From the NCBI GenBank assembly GCA_963170055.1, contig CAUJGJ010000397.1:4065001-4129000 (forward strand): a stretch of DNA of 64,000 bases, in the 5' to 3' direction. This DNA comes from Halisarca cf. caerulea (lineage: Eukaryota; Porifera; Demospongiae; Chondrillida; Halisarcidae). The position numbers and the translations under genes were made by a program. Of the stretch, positions 19,370 to 30,777 are shown one piece after another (the first letter of the stretch is position 1; each line of letters starts with the position of its first letter). Below the pieces are notes generated by a model, which had not been told where the DNA came from, ran no database searches, and saw only the letters and a list, made by a program, of their open reading frames with translations.

Positions 19370-21537
19370 ATGGATATTCGAAAGCATTTGCAAAAATCGA
19401 CTGAATCCTTGGCAAAACGGCCCGTAACCGTGGATAAGTTAAAAATGTCATCTGATTCTTCTGATGATGAGAATGAGCTAGGGCCAAGTGGCGATTCGGG
19501 GCTGCAAATGTCACCGTGTACAGAAGTGTCCACATGTATGTCAAATAGAACACAGCTATCACTCCACCAACTAGTTTGAAGCAAGCTTTTACCTTCAGGA
19601 AAGAGTGGTTGAAAGGAAGAGAACATTGGGTAATTTACCAAGAAGACAAGGGTATGTTTTGCAGTCTTTGTATGAAGTATAACAAGCAACCATTTAACTG
19701 TGATACGTGGAACACTACACCATGCACCAGGTACAGACTTCAGAGCATTATCTCACATGACGGTTGTGCTGCACATTGTGATTCTGTAAAGCTTGAAGCT
19801 GAAACTGCAGCAACAGTAAACATTACTGAGGCCATACAACTTCCAGAAGTCCCAGAAAAAGGCATGGAACAGGCCTTTAGTTGTTTGTATTTTTTGGTAA
19901 AGCAGAGAATTCCTCACACAAACAATTTTGAACTTTTACTTGATTTGCTGGGACATCTTGGGATTACAGTAAAGTCCAACATACAAGTTGCTAAGAATAC
20001 TACATACACGAGCCACAAAGCACTTCATGAAATGCTTGTTTGCCTGTCAGAAGTAATTGAAAATCACATGTTGAAAAAAATGAGAAAATCTGATCATTTC
20101 TCCCTTATGTTTGATGAAACAACTGATTGTACCATGTCTGAGCAGCTAGCAATACATGGAAGATATATTTTGAAGGAGACAGGGGAGCTGCGTACTCACT
20201 ATCTCGAAGTTATTGACATTTTGGAACCAGAAATTGACGCTGTCAGATCTGAGGGAGACTCAGAGTCTTGCATAGGGATTGGAGCTAGCACTATAACAAA
20301 ACGAATTGAAGAGTATACTGAGGAATCCAACCTAAATATAACAAAACCTGATAGGGATAGGTACAGATGGTGCTGCTACAATGACTGCATGCCGTATAGG
20401 TGTTGTTGTATGGCTGAAAGAGTCCACACCATCAGCCATTGGTGTACACTGTGCAGCGCATAGACTGAACTTGGCATCATCACAAGCAGCAGACAAAGTA
20501 CAGTATGTTAAAAAGTTTCAAGGCATTTGTGCGTCAACTGTTGGACTTCTTTGACAATAGCAGCGTCCGTAGTGCTGGACTGCAAGCTATACAATGCCTT
20601 GTGGAAGAAAGGGATGTCTTCTAGCTAGCTGCACAACTAGATGGCTTTCTACAGAGCGCAGTGTGGCACGACTAAAGAGTTGCTACATATCAGTTGTGTT
20701 AAGCTTGCAACGTGAAGCAGAAGAAAGGGCGGATGCTAGGGCAGCAGGATTGAGCAGATTCATAGTAGAGTACAGGTTTATCTGCAGAATGCTTTTATTG
20801 TGTGACACACTCCCACACATCACATATTTGTCAAAGGTCTTCCAAGCAGCAGATTGTGACTATAGTATAATATCACCAATGGTGTTGTCTACTCTCTGTT
20901 CACTTGAGCAAATAAAGGTATCACCAGGTGTCAATTTAGCAGCATTGGATACATATCTTACAGGTATTACCAGTGCTGGAATAGAACCGAAACAACTACC
21001 CAGTCAAGGTAAGGAGTACTTCCAGGACTCTATTATGCTTCCTTATCTGAACAACTTAATTCAAAATCTCACCACTCGCTTTGAAGATAAATCCATCATG
21101 TCTGCTTTTCAGATATTCAACCCTACAAGTTTACCTTCTGATTTCAGTGATGATCAAAAATATGGAAATGAATGCGTAAAGCAACTATCAATGCACTTTC
21201 ACCTCAATGGTGCTTTAGCTGAACAACAGATATGTCTGGCTGAATGGAGCAGTTTTAGACAAATTCTTAAGGAGAGTAGTCAGCTAAAGAAGCACAGTGA
21301 AGTCATTCATTACCTGTGCACTAATCCTACCATGGTACAGATATACCCCAACATTTGTGTGCTATGGCTAACATCTGCCATGTTGTGCCCATTCACTCCG
21401 CAGATGTGGAAAGAACCTTTTCACAATTAAAACTCATCAAAACCAATCTACGAAACCAATTGACAGAGAAGACTCTTGATGCATCATTACGAATTGCTAC
21501 TGAAGGACCAGTAGTAGAACAATTTCCTGTTAGTTGA
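19370..21537 (+). pseudogene. hAT-type transposase-like gene with several frame breaks
   Basis: The ATG at 19370 opens an acidic N-terminus (SSDSSDDENELGPSGD). The next frame (19576-20463) has a TTF-type zinc-finger-like region (FRKEWLKGREHWVIY, GMFCSLCMKY) and the catalytic-core start FSLMFDETTDCTMSEQLAIH. A third part (20594-21430) reads TTRWLSTERSV and continues to PYLNNLIQNL. The last frame (21355-21537) holds the hAT C-terminal dimerisation signature HSADVERTFSQLKLIKTNLRNQ. At least three frame changes (about 19560, 20370-20590, 21400) break it, unless some are introns I cannot place. It resembles ZNF862/ZMYM-like hAT-derived proteins. I could not find convincing TIRs. Confidence 0.7.
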
Positions 21538-21540
21538 AGC

Positions 21541-22074
21541 TGTCACCTTGTGGGCAAAGAAGAAGAACAGACATATTAAGACCTAACTAAAATTATAGCA
21601 ATGATGTACGTAAGAAGCTAATTATGCACTACTACTTGTCATTTTACATATTGTATACACTTTAATTCCCGCAGGGTGTATATTTCGTGAATTTTGGCTT
21701 TTAGCAATTTTCATTTTTCTATGTTCGTGGATGGCCATGTTTTGTCATTGCACAAGAGCCCGATCTAAATTTTCGTAGGTGTAAACTCTTGTGGATGGCT
21801 TCCAATCCGCAAATATCGCGAATATTATATAACCCTGTGAAAATTAAAGTGCATACGGTATACAAAATTTTGGAGTGATTCATTATTAACCACCACTCAA
21901 AAATTCCTGGGTACTTCCCTTTTTTATGGAATTATTGTGTTCTATTGTGTTTTTTCATGTTCACAGGTCCTGGAATATATAAAATCCCTTTAAAAGCTTT
22001 CTTGACCTTCTCTTTGTCTCTAAATTCTTCCGCGATAATGCGTTGTAAAGTTTTTCTTCTATCCATGGACATTT
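21541..22074. other. No gene; degenerate repeats
   Basis: Contains a short segment with 'tcgtgaattttgg' and 'cgcgaat' motifs resembling the one at about 62060-62160, and a family C-like right end at about 21925-21960. No ORF that I can support. Confidence 0.5.
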
Positions 22075-22295
22075 TCGTCCCAAAGGCTACATCAATGCTC
22101 TATGCCATGCTAGACGAGGCCTGAACAAACACATAAACACAAGATCATACACACGTACGCGAACATATCCAAGAAAGACACAAAGAATTTCTTTTACTAA
22201 AGACCAACTCGTACTAAACCGCACCAAACCACTTTGAATACACATTTAGAAACTCCAAAATGGTTAAACAAAGAAACAAAGCTTAAACTTGTGAA
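22075..22295 (+). repeat. Dispersed repeat D, copy 1
   Basis: About 200 bp sharing 'ctatgccatgctagacgagg', 'actcgtactaaaccgcacc' and 'ctccaaaatggttaaac' in the same order with 33785-33978. Not coding. Confidence 0.75.
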
Positions 22296-22417
22296 AGTCA
22301 TTGAGGGGTAGCTATTTTAAGAGATTCCTGCATGATACTGGTTTATACTGTATGTATGGAACCATAGATAAAATTCCAGATGGCACCACCCTATATTTGT
22401 TTCTGGATCTGCCTATG

Positions 22418-22419
<2 letters not shown>

Positions 22420-22455
<36 letters not shown>

Positions 22456-22802
22456 GCTAGAATAGGTTTGTTTGCCCTAGACTTATCTGACCATTGCGTC
22501 TGCTGCTGAGGGCGTAAGACCTCCCTTCCAGACTAACTAGGTTAGGCTAATTTGGGTTGCTCTAGACTTCTACAACCATTAGGACAGTTAGGGAGGCATG
22601 AGGTGGCTGGATGCTGCCCTTTCCAGGGTAGGTCATTTTCTTTCCTCATGGCTGTTTTCCCCACAGTAGACCAACTAGGCTAGGCCAGGTTTGGTTGCCC
22701 TAGACTTATTGGACCATTATGTCTGCTGCTGAGGGTGTGTGACCTTCTTTCCAGACTAACTAGGCTAGGCTAGGTTGGGTTGCCCTTGACTTTTGCAACC
22801 AT
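22420..22802 (+). repeat. TG microsatellite followed by about 215-bp tandem repeat
   Basis: A (TG)n run (22420-22454) precedes repeated units containing 'actaggttaggctaatttgg', 'ccctagacttat' and 'gtctgctgctgagggtgt'. Roughly one and a half units lie left of the Harbinger-like insertion. Its continuation ('gttagggaggcacgaggtgg') is found at 24562-24620. Confidence 0.75.
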
Positions 22803-22804
22803 TA

Positions 22805-24558
22805 AGCTAGGTTCACTATATGATGCAGGCTAGAGTGTTGCATATACGTCAACTTCGATCGCATTGCGTGGCCAGCGTCAAGCGGTTCACAATAGGCAGT
22901 ATCCACGCAACCACGTAGATTACCTGCCGCATGTGGGACATGTCCAAAATCTCCCTAATGTGCTAACAAGCTGGAATTTTAGCGAAATTGTTACTAAGAT
23001 GGCTTCGAATCATGTGACATATGCGTGACATTCTATGACGTTTTGTTTAGAAGCTAGATCAATATCGCTGCATGACAATTCATTGTGCATTTGGTGCTTT
23101 TTAAGCCTTTATCCAAGGAGAAGCAGTGTCTACAACGTGTATTTGCGTGAGGAGGATCGCGGACTGCAGGAGTTTCAAAATCGGGTGTAATATTACCGTC
23201 AGTCGTAAGTTCAAGGTGTTAGGAATGCTGCATAAAGTGATACATCTTATTCCAAGATGTTTAGGTTAGTAAAATACACTCTAATATTCAGATTTACCCT
23301 AAACAACGACTACCCTACGCACTTTGTTCTTTGAAATTGCCGTTCGGCGCCGAATGACTCAATCGCTTAAAATTTCCCTCATTTGCCGACTTTGGACTTT
23401 CTTCGGTCATCTGCCTTCTTTAAATAATGGCTTGTTTCTTCTGAATTGTTTTCGCTTGCAACGCATCAGTCCTTGCCCTGCTCTCAAACCTTCAAAATAG
23501 TCGTCACTTTCAAACGGTACCAAGAGTTCGATGACATCACAGCCCTCATCACATGACTATCATGTGAAAATAGGCCCTTGCGAAAGAAATCTTTTTTGCA
23601 AAATGCCATGTCGCTGAGTAAATCAGCGGAGCCACGTAAGAACCTTCCGAGTGTTTCATTGTGACCAGTATTGACTGCTTCAACTTTTCACCGATGGGGG
23701 TTTTGATCTACTTGTTTTCAGAGAAATTATTGACAAATATTTTATCATGCTGTGAGTATTTGCTGAATATCTTTAAAACTATTTCAGAAAACAAAACCCC
23801 CATCGGCAGAAAGTTAGATATTTTCATTAGAAACAAACTAGTCTTTATCCTGTGTCTGTAGGCCCATGTTCTGATTTACTTGCGTCGAATAACTGCCTAA
23901 CTCGACTACCTGGTAAATCGTCGATTAGTCGAACGATCGAAAAAGAAACTCGGATGAAAAATAGCTCAATGTGTACCTTAGATATGTTTGTACTGCTTTA
24001 GAACCACTGATTGGCCTTTCTACAACATATTGTGAAGAAATAAAGCAATTTGTAAACAGTAAATTCGCCGACTTTGGGAAGCCATTAAAGTGCTAATGGA
24101 CATGTCCCATATGCGGCAACATGGAGGAAATCGGGCTAATCATCTAATCAGGTACAAGTGAAGATAGGCTGGAAGCATGCAAAAGATTTAGAATTTTACC
24201 TATTCTGACACGAAGGCGACAGCAAGGAGAATATCACAAGCACTTGCAAGAATTTTACTTGTCAGATGTTGAATCTCACTCCAGCTTCAATGTAAGGTGT
24301 TTTCACATCTTTTCGTCCATCTTGAAGATCCTCTACACATTCCTTTGATTTCATGTGCTACAATCTGGCATTCTAATTGGTGCTTGCAAAGCGTCATTGA
24401 TGCAAGATAGAAAATTTTTTCTAGCTCTGTGTCATGACGCTGGATAGAGCGAGCGTTGGTGCACGGCAATGCATTTTATGTAAATATTCAATTAATTACA
24501 ACGTTGACCACGTGATGTGATGCAACGCACAATTCTTCATCACATTGTGAACCCAGCT
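22805..24558. mobile_element. Harbinger-like non-autonomous element
   Basis: Inverted ends AGCTAGGTTCACTATATGAT and AGCTGGGTTCACAATGTGAT (right end inverted), flanked by TTA at 22802-22804 and 24559-24561. It is 1,754 bp long. The 3-bp TWA duplication is characteristic of PIF/Harbinger. No transposase ORF is present. An internal inverted repeat around 'cgatgggggttttg' and 'caaaacccccatcgg' lies at about 23690-23812. Confidence 0.7.
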
Positions 24559-24621
24559 TTAGGTCTGTTAGGGAGGCACGAGGTGGCTGGATGCCACTCT
24601 TTCCTGGGTAGTGGATTCCAT

Positions 24622-24780
24622 TAAAACTTTCCATACATTTGACCTACCCATTAAACAATAGTCCAAATCACTGCCCTTTCATTATTCATTGATACGTTTT
24701 TGATCATATATGAATTAAATAATACATTATTATTTCAATTTGAATCTGGACATTAATTAAATATTGCAGTGACAGTCCTA
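24622..24780. other. AT-rich, no feature
   Basis: I see nothing recognisable between the tandem repeat and the integrase remnant. Confidence 0.5.
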
Positions 24781-24784
24781 AAAG

Positions 24785-25258
24785 TTCAAGTGTTATCGGA
24801 CACAAACTGCTGAACTTGCTCATATAATTCAATAGCATAATTTGAACTTTCTTGAAGTGGGTCCACAAGAGACTTCAGTTCATCTTCTTGGGAAGCAGTC
24901 AAAGGAGAATTGACTGGGGGAACCACAACACACTCAGCATCCACCTGCAATGTACTTTTAACCTGCCCTTGAGTACTTAAGTGTCCTGTTCATGGATATG
25001 AGAGAAGGTTCCAGAAGTGAATATTTGTACTGATGTCAAACATTGTTCTGTGGTCACAGCATGGTTATTCCACCCATCGGAAAACGCATTTAGCACTCTT
25101 TGGATTCGAGTAATATATATACAAAATGCAAACTGTAGAGGTTTTTCTCTGAGAGGGGATTCAATTTTCCGCATTCCTCTAGAAAGCAAACAATTGGTGG
25201 AATAGTGAAAGCACACATCAAAATGTATCTCTCCATAGACGTTCTATGCAAACATTGT
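24785..25258 (-). pseudogene. Remnant of an integrase-type transposase
   Basis: On the minus strand, ERLWRDTF is followed by TGA (25218-25220) and then CVLSLFH, matching ERLWRDVHRSVLVVF of the intact integrase at 8.4-9.6 kb. Next comes RVLNAFSDGWNNHAVTTEQ, matching SAFSASWNNHAISTE. After a putative acceptor ('attgcag', about 24945) a C-terminal exon reads VDAECVVVPPVNSPL and ends near 24785. The N-terminal half and first two catalytic aspartates are absent. Confidence 0.7.
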
Positions 25259-25678
25259 GAACAGATGATCCAACAATGACTGGGCTGCTAGCAGTTGAAT
25301 GTGTAAGCATAAATTCAGCAACCTGCATGCAATAAGGGTAATAATTATAATTATAGTACAATATATATCAATTGTCAATTGATTAGTATGCAGTCTATAA
25401 AGTCGAAGCTCAACGCATGCATGTGCATGCATCTTATTGAGTACTAGGAGCACCGTTGTTTGGAAACATACTGAAAAACAAAGGATTAATTTATTGTATA
25501 TATATATATATATATATTTTAAAAATATATATATAATCAACAAAACCACATGTACACATCTACATACATGTGACCTAAACATCTAGTTTACAATTACCCA
25601 GTACACATACACGATTGTATCTTTGAATAATCACACTGATTCTCTGACACAACGACAAATAAACTGATGAGTCTTTTT
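25259..25678. other. No gene; short TA tract
   Basis: AT-rich sequence with (TA)n at about 25497-25533. No ORF that I can support. Confidence 0.5.
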
Positions 25679-25748
25679 GGGCCGCCGGAAGGCGGCCCTA
25701 TATTGTTTTTACTTTCACCGGAAGTGTCCGGAACGTCCGTAACGATGT

Positions 25749-25791
<43 letters not shown>

Positions 25792-26004
25792 AACAACATG
25801 GCGGACGCGAAGTCGGTACGTAATCTTTTGGCTATATTTCGGTGAAATTCATTCGTCTGCTCCTGCTTTTATCAGCGAAGAGTCTTTTCGACCAGAAGAG
25901 TTCTTCGAAGTATTATTTTAGTCAATAACGACGATTTCCAAGCGATTCGAGTTTCCAGGGCCGTATAGGCGGCCCACGAGTTTTTTAAACTCGAATCGCT
26001 TGTT
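25679..26004 (+). mobile_element. Family A repeat, copy A3 (complete)
   Basis: Complete copy: left gggccgcc hairpin, 'cgatgtcaatatat', a 38-bp pure TA core, 'gtcaacaacatggcggac', 'gaagtcggtacgtaat', 'gaccagaagagttcttcg' and the right gattcgag hairpin. It is nearly identical to A4 (61027-61346), suggesting recent spread. Confidence 0.9.
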
Positions 26005-27145
26005 TGATTAATCGGATTCTTCTGGTCACATCCTTTAAGAAAAGCATACTATCACTGGAGAATGTTCCCATCGTCTCAAATGCTAATGGAATCAAATGGT
26101 GAGTGGGTGTCAGGTCACTATACAGACGTCTCTTCTGTCCAGAAGCATTATCAACCACTGACCCTGCACGAGATGAGCTGAGATGAAGATATGACGGGGC
26201 TAGAGTATCATGCACTGTTACATCCCAGATCAAAGCCCTCCCGTGTGACCAAGGGATAAGGCTCATGCCATCAGGTCTGCAGCGATTTCTATGGGATAAA
26301 CCTTGAGGCTCCAATGTGCTAGGGACTTTGATAGATGCGAGGGTTCTGTGGATAAACTGGTTAAGTTCCGCATGTCGTGGGTTACGTCCTTGGCTTCGTA
26401 CACAACTGAGTCCATGTGTGGCTGACTGATCCACTTGCTCACCGCAGTGCTGACAGGGGTGAGGAACACACAATGGGGTACCAAGACATAGGCCAACTGC
26501 AACGCGAATTGTCTCATCATCGAGTCTTAAGCCGACTGCTGAGATAGGGGGGGCCGTCAACCATGCCCCTGACTCCTTCTGTTTACAAGCTAACAGTCTG
26601 GCTCTTGACTTCTGTTCACTTCTGAGAAGGAGGTTGTTGAAAGTTGCTTCTATCACTGGAAAGTCCCAGCACCTTTGTTTTGCAGCGTTGTCCTCGGTGG
26701 GTGGTGGTTCTGTGGATAGCTTCTGCCAAATAGTTATGGCTTCATGCTGTAGTGAGTGCATTGAGGAATAGATTACATCAGGTAGAAGAGTCTGTAGGAT
26801 TGTAGCACAACCAGCAGCTGAGGCTAAGTAAGCAGACGGTGCTAGCTTGGCTGCACTACAAATTCCAAGACCTCCTGCATTTATGGGCAATGCTGCCTGT
26901 ATCCAGGAATCATCATTCAATTGTATGTTACAAATACCCTCCAAGAGACTTCTCTGGATGCTGTCAAAGTCTTCCAGCAAAGTAGACCGAAAACAAGGTG
27001 CTGTTCTCAGGATGTATAAGATCTTGGGCATGATGAAGGCATTCCGTAACAGAGTCAGGGCATCATGTGCATGTAGGAGCTTCAATCTGTCTCCTAAAGT
27101 TTGTAAAGAGTGTATCTTTGACTCAATGGCTGAGTTGACTGATAT
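25985..27145 (-). pseudogene. C-terminal part of a non-LTR retrotransposon polyprotein
   Basis: Open minus-strand frame of about 385 residues with no true ATG, cut at a TA tract (about 27141-27158). It has NAFIMPKILYILRTAPCF and LPINAGGLGICSA, typical of the region after the reverse-transcriptase fingers/palm. Then come a CCHC-type cluster (CQHCGEQVDQSATHGLSC) and RPDGMSLIPWSHGRALIWDV, which looks like a restriction-like (PD-D) endonuclease. This order points to an R2-like/RLE lineage. The last codons (KQAIRV) and the stop come from the family A hairpin, so the 3' end is also lost or replaced. Confidence 0.6.
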
Positions 27146-27789
27146 ATATATATATATCGGACGAACAATGGTATATATACATTAAGTTGGTGAAGACAAT
27201 AATATGATACCGTACTCTTCCCAATTATTTGTCAAGGCAAGTTGGAGAGGAAATCCATCATTAGAGGTGTTTAGCACTCTTCCTTGCCCTAGGCAAATTA
27301 CTAGAGAGCGTGAACATTTGGAGAGAAGGGGGAATAATTAGAAGGGTTCTACAAGCTAATAAAATGCATGTCCTCCTTCAACCTAAAAGTTGTTGCTCCG
27401 ATTAAAGGGCATCATGTTTATAAAGAGCTTTGGGAGCCTACTATTGGCGAAACCCAGTCTTTTCAGCAAAAAACAGTACGTTACATTTGTTTGTGTGAAA
27501 TTGTACCTATAGAGAGATATTAATCAATTTCTGAATATGATCCTCGCACCATACTTGCAAAAGTAGCTTCATTTCTCGCTCACTCCAGGTTCTCCCCTTT
27601 TCCGTCATTTTTCTTTGCACTTAGACTACCGTTGTGACATAATAATGACACTTATCAGGATCAGAATCCTGCTGCTGTGCAGGATCGCGGATCTGGAGTA
27701 GAATCCCCTCAATCCGGATCCTAACCCGAATAATTTTGTCTGTGTGAAAGCAAAAATCCGGATCGCAGGGCCTGTGTAAAAAGGAGAAA
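27146..27789 (+). other. Short coding-like fragment in otherwise empty DNA
   Basis: At 27379-27533 an open frame reads VVAPIKGHHVYKELWEPTIG and ends with TAA. Its 'GHHVYKELW.P.IGE' pattern looks like a motif seen in many invertebrate transposon-linked proteins; I do not name the domain. The rest of this stretch shows nothing recognisable. Confidence 0.3.
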
Positions 27790-27970
27790 TAGAACACAAT
27801 AATTCCAGAAACTGGAACACACAGACACACACACATTTATAATTATACACCACTATACAAAACCACGCCTTACTCAGGGATCTTTCAATTCCATGAGGAT
27901 GATTTCCAAGTGATTTGAGTTTCCAGGGCCGTAGGCAGCCCACGCATTTTTGAAACTCGAATCACTTGTT
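27790..27970 (-). mobile_element. Hairpin repeat family C, copy C3
   Basis: On the minus strand: hairpin 'caagtgattcgag' with inner gggct/agccc-like arms, 'ggaaatcatcctcatggaat', a 'ggcgtggttttgt' segment, a short TG core and 'ccagtttctggaattattg'. Same order as C2. Confidence 0.7.
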
Positions 27971-28376
27971 ATGCACTGCACAAAGGTATTGCACGACAGC
28001 AGTCTGTCAGATATGCCACATAATCACAATGCATAGGACTAGGTGCATGTGAAATTTCATGCCCTCAGTTGCTTTCCTTCATGCGTTATGGCTCTCCTCA
28101 GATTCCACTCAGAAATTCAATGGCCTTTTACTGAACCATGACCGAGCCAATCACACTCTAGCCCTCCTACCCCCAACCGGTACAAAAAAGTACCAAATCC
28201 ATAAATTTTGGGGGCGACCTGTACAGCGCACACGCAAGTATGAGATACCATTGTATAGCTTGAATCGTTTATGTTTTAATGATGGGTGAAACCCCTTCAT
28301 CCAATGATCGCTCTCTGTACAAGCCCCCCGGGAACAAACCCATGTGTGCCAGCTGAAATATTGTAGGGTTTATAAC

Positions 28377-28689
28377 CCACGCACTCGAATCACTTGTAAA
28401 GCATTGGAGTGTAAGTGCACAGCTGAACATTCATAGAACATACTGTTTATTGTAACTGAACGATTGTTTTGAAAACAATTGCCATATTTGGCAATTGTTT
28501 TCAAAACAATTCCTCTAACTCCTTCCTGTATAAATTCATACTTCTCTATTACTATTATATAAATTCTCTATTATAAGACTTTTCTTCAAATCCATATTAT
28601 ATATATATATATATATATATATCAGACGAGCGTTACACACCGGAAGTCCAAATGAAAACAATATAGGGGCTGCCTGTGGCAGCCCCTAA
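28377..28689 (-). mobile_element. Hairpin repeat family B, copy B1
   Basis: On the minus strand it begins with a hairpin (ggggctgcc...ggcagcccc), then 'tatattgttttcatttgg', a TA core (28597-28621), a palindrome with 22-bp arms at 28463-28510, and the partial terminal motif 'caagtgattcgagtgcgtgg'. It is nearly identical to B2. The outer arm of the terminal hairpin is missing here. Confidence 0.8.
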
Positions 28690-29410
28690 AAACCATTTAA
28701 AAATGGTAAAAGGATGTAGGATTGACACAGGATCGTGCAAAAGGCATAATCAAAAAGGATTCTCCAAAAACACTTGGAACAAGGGTAAGTTGCACAACCG
28801 GTACAGGGCTAGATGGGCAAAGGGCAAGACAGACATAGGGCTAGACGAGCATAGGGCTACACATACATAAGGCTAAATGGATATAGGGCTAGACAGAGTT
28901 TAGTTGGATTGAGTGCACACTGTGCAAATTCCTACATCCCACACGTGCAGCACATTTTACAGTACAGTGAATTCTCGTTAATCCGCCACCCCTTTATCCG
29001 CCAAACCCTTTTATCCGCCATCAATTTTGTGCATGAATTATGGCAAAATACTGCAAATTGATTTGGATAATCTGCCAAACTCATTAATCCACCAAAATCT
29101 TTCAAAACAAATTGTGGTGGATTAACGAGAATTCACTGTATATATGCAGGTGCTGCGAGATGTAGGAATTTGCACAGTGTGCACTCAATCCAACTAAACT
29201 CTGTCTAGCCCTATACCCGTTTAGCCTTATGTATGTGTAGCCCTATGCTCGTCTAGCCCTATGTCTGTCTTGCCCTTTGCCCATCTAGCCCTGTACCGGT
29301 TGTGCAACTTACCCTTGTTCCAAGTGTTTTTGGAGAATCCTTTTTGATTATGCCTTTTGCACGATCCTGTGTCAATCCTACATCCTTTTACCATTCTTAA
29401 ATGGTTTTTA
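28689..29410. mobile_element. Foldback element with about 260-bp inverted arms
   Basis: The arm at 28690-28955 (with 'aaaaggatgtaggattg' and 'gggctagacgagcataggg') is repeated in inverse at about 29150-29405. The loop is occupied by a pogo-like MITE. No ORF is credible. The inner 'agggctaga' units are themselves loosely repeated. Confidence 0.85.
28965..29138. mobile_element. pogo/Tigger-like MITE in the foldback loop
   Basis: Ends CAGTGAATTCTCGTTAATCC in inverted orientation, flanked by TA on both sides, 174 bp long. Internal 'tatccgcca' repeats. CAGT ends and TA duplications are usual for pogo/Tigger MITEs. Confidence 0.8.
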
Positions 29411-30128
29411 TAAACCCTTGTTCATGCGGTTTTTCCTTTTATAGCGAAACGGTTGCTTGAATAGTTTTCCACTGCAGTTGAGAAGGAACACGATCAAATC
29501 TTGTAAGATTAAGAAACTAGAATCTATTCAGTTACCTGACTAAAATCAATTGATGTACCCATCTAGAAACAAATGCTCGAACAAAAAGAGCGCTGAAGTC
29601 GACGATCATCGAAGTACAGGCCTTGTGTACGTACGCGTACGTCTAGTCTCGCGTAGCCATTTCACTAGTCTGAAAATGGCTGATCCGGTGAAATGTATGG
29701 AATTTGCCTATTAAATTTTTTCTCGCTTTAGAAGTGTAGGTGTTGCTTCAAAACCTACAAAAGGCACTTCGCGCTAACAATCGGAGCTCACTGGCGAAAG
29801 ATGAGACCTCTGGACCCTTCGTGGCGACCTGTAGCTCAGTTCGAAAAAACGACGAGAAGAAGAAGAATAATCTTAAAATGTACTGGTGTTGCGTAACCAT
29901 ACATTTTCGTCTAAAATTTCGAAGTTCTTTAAAGACGTTGGCCTACGAAGGGTTTTAACCACTTCATCTTATAGCTGGTGTGTCAAAGGGCACCAATATC
30001 ACTTCTAAATGCTTCTAACTGTACTGTATCGTTAGTTTTCGGACGAAAACAAAATTTCCGCTAATGTATGGCGGCCATGTTTTATCGGTGTCAATCCTAC
30101 ATATGGAGTACTACCGTACTCCATAATA
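29411..30128. other. No supported gene
   Basis: Unique-looking sequence. Short ORFs (for example 29740-29958) have no recognisable features. Confidence 0.4.
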
Positions 30129-30419
30129 ATGTATGATTATTTCGTAAAATATTCACACATGGCGGTGGAGGGAGAAGCTTGTAGGCAGCGCCTTAGTACC
30201 GATTGTGTTCTTCAGCTTCTTTTGCATGGAAAGTCGAAAAGCGAAAGTGATAGTGATGGCGTATCAGACTACCGAGCATTCATAGGAAAGGTTTTAACTG
30301 ATTCTGAAGACGAAGAATTAAACGAAGAGGACAGTTGGATAATTGCTGGCGATGTGAACGGTTCTGATGAAGACAAGATTGATCAAACGCCTGTGAATTG
30401 GCCTGATGTTTTAGATTAA
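30129..30419 (+). CDS. Unrecognised small acidic ORF
   Basis: 96 residues. A neutral start is followed by a strongly acidic C-terminal half (SDSDGVSDYRAF, LTDSEDEELNEEDSW, NGSDEDKIDQ). Acidic leaders like this are found at the N-terminus of several transposases here (E1, E2), so it could be a first exon of a lost element. There is no other evidence that it is translated. Confidence 0.25.
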   Translation: MYDYFVKYSHMAVEGEACRQRLSTDCVLQLLLHGKSKSESDSDGVSDYRAFIGKVLTDSEDEELNEEDSWIIAGDVNGSDEDKIDQTPVNWPDVLD

Positions 30420-30777
30420 AGTAATATCGAATTTTCTGAGGCTCATGTTGACAAGTGTTTTTTATCCGACGAAAACAACAGCATTGTAGAGTCGACAATG
30501 TCCGTGATGAATATCTGTGAACCTGTACTTGATCCATTTATGAGTTCAGATAGTCAACTTTCCAACCAAGCACAGTTTAGTATCTTGGAACCCAACAACG
30601 AGCAGTAGTGACGAGTCATGTGTTGAGGATGAGACAGATAAGGCGTGTTCACATTAGCGATCCGAATCGAATCGGATTCAATACAATCCAGATCCAATGC
30701 AAATTAATCGCGTTCACACCACGAGCACGCTGACAAAGCAACAATGGAACAGAAGCCACTTTGTCACGTGTTTTAAA

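Noticed and set aside
25667..25921. A shared peptide (MSTTWRTRSRYVIFWLYFG) in several repeats
   Set aside because: It occurs only inside family A copies, changes with frame damage in A2 and has no independent support; I prefer a noncoding repeat with an ATG-donor segment.
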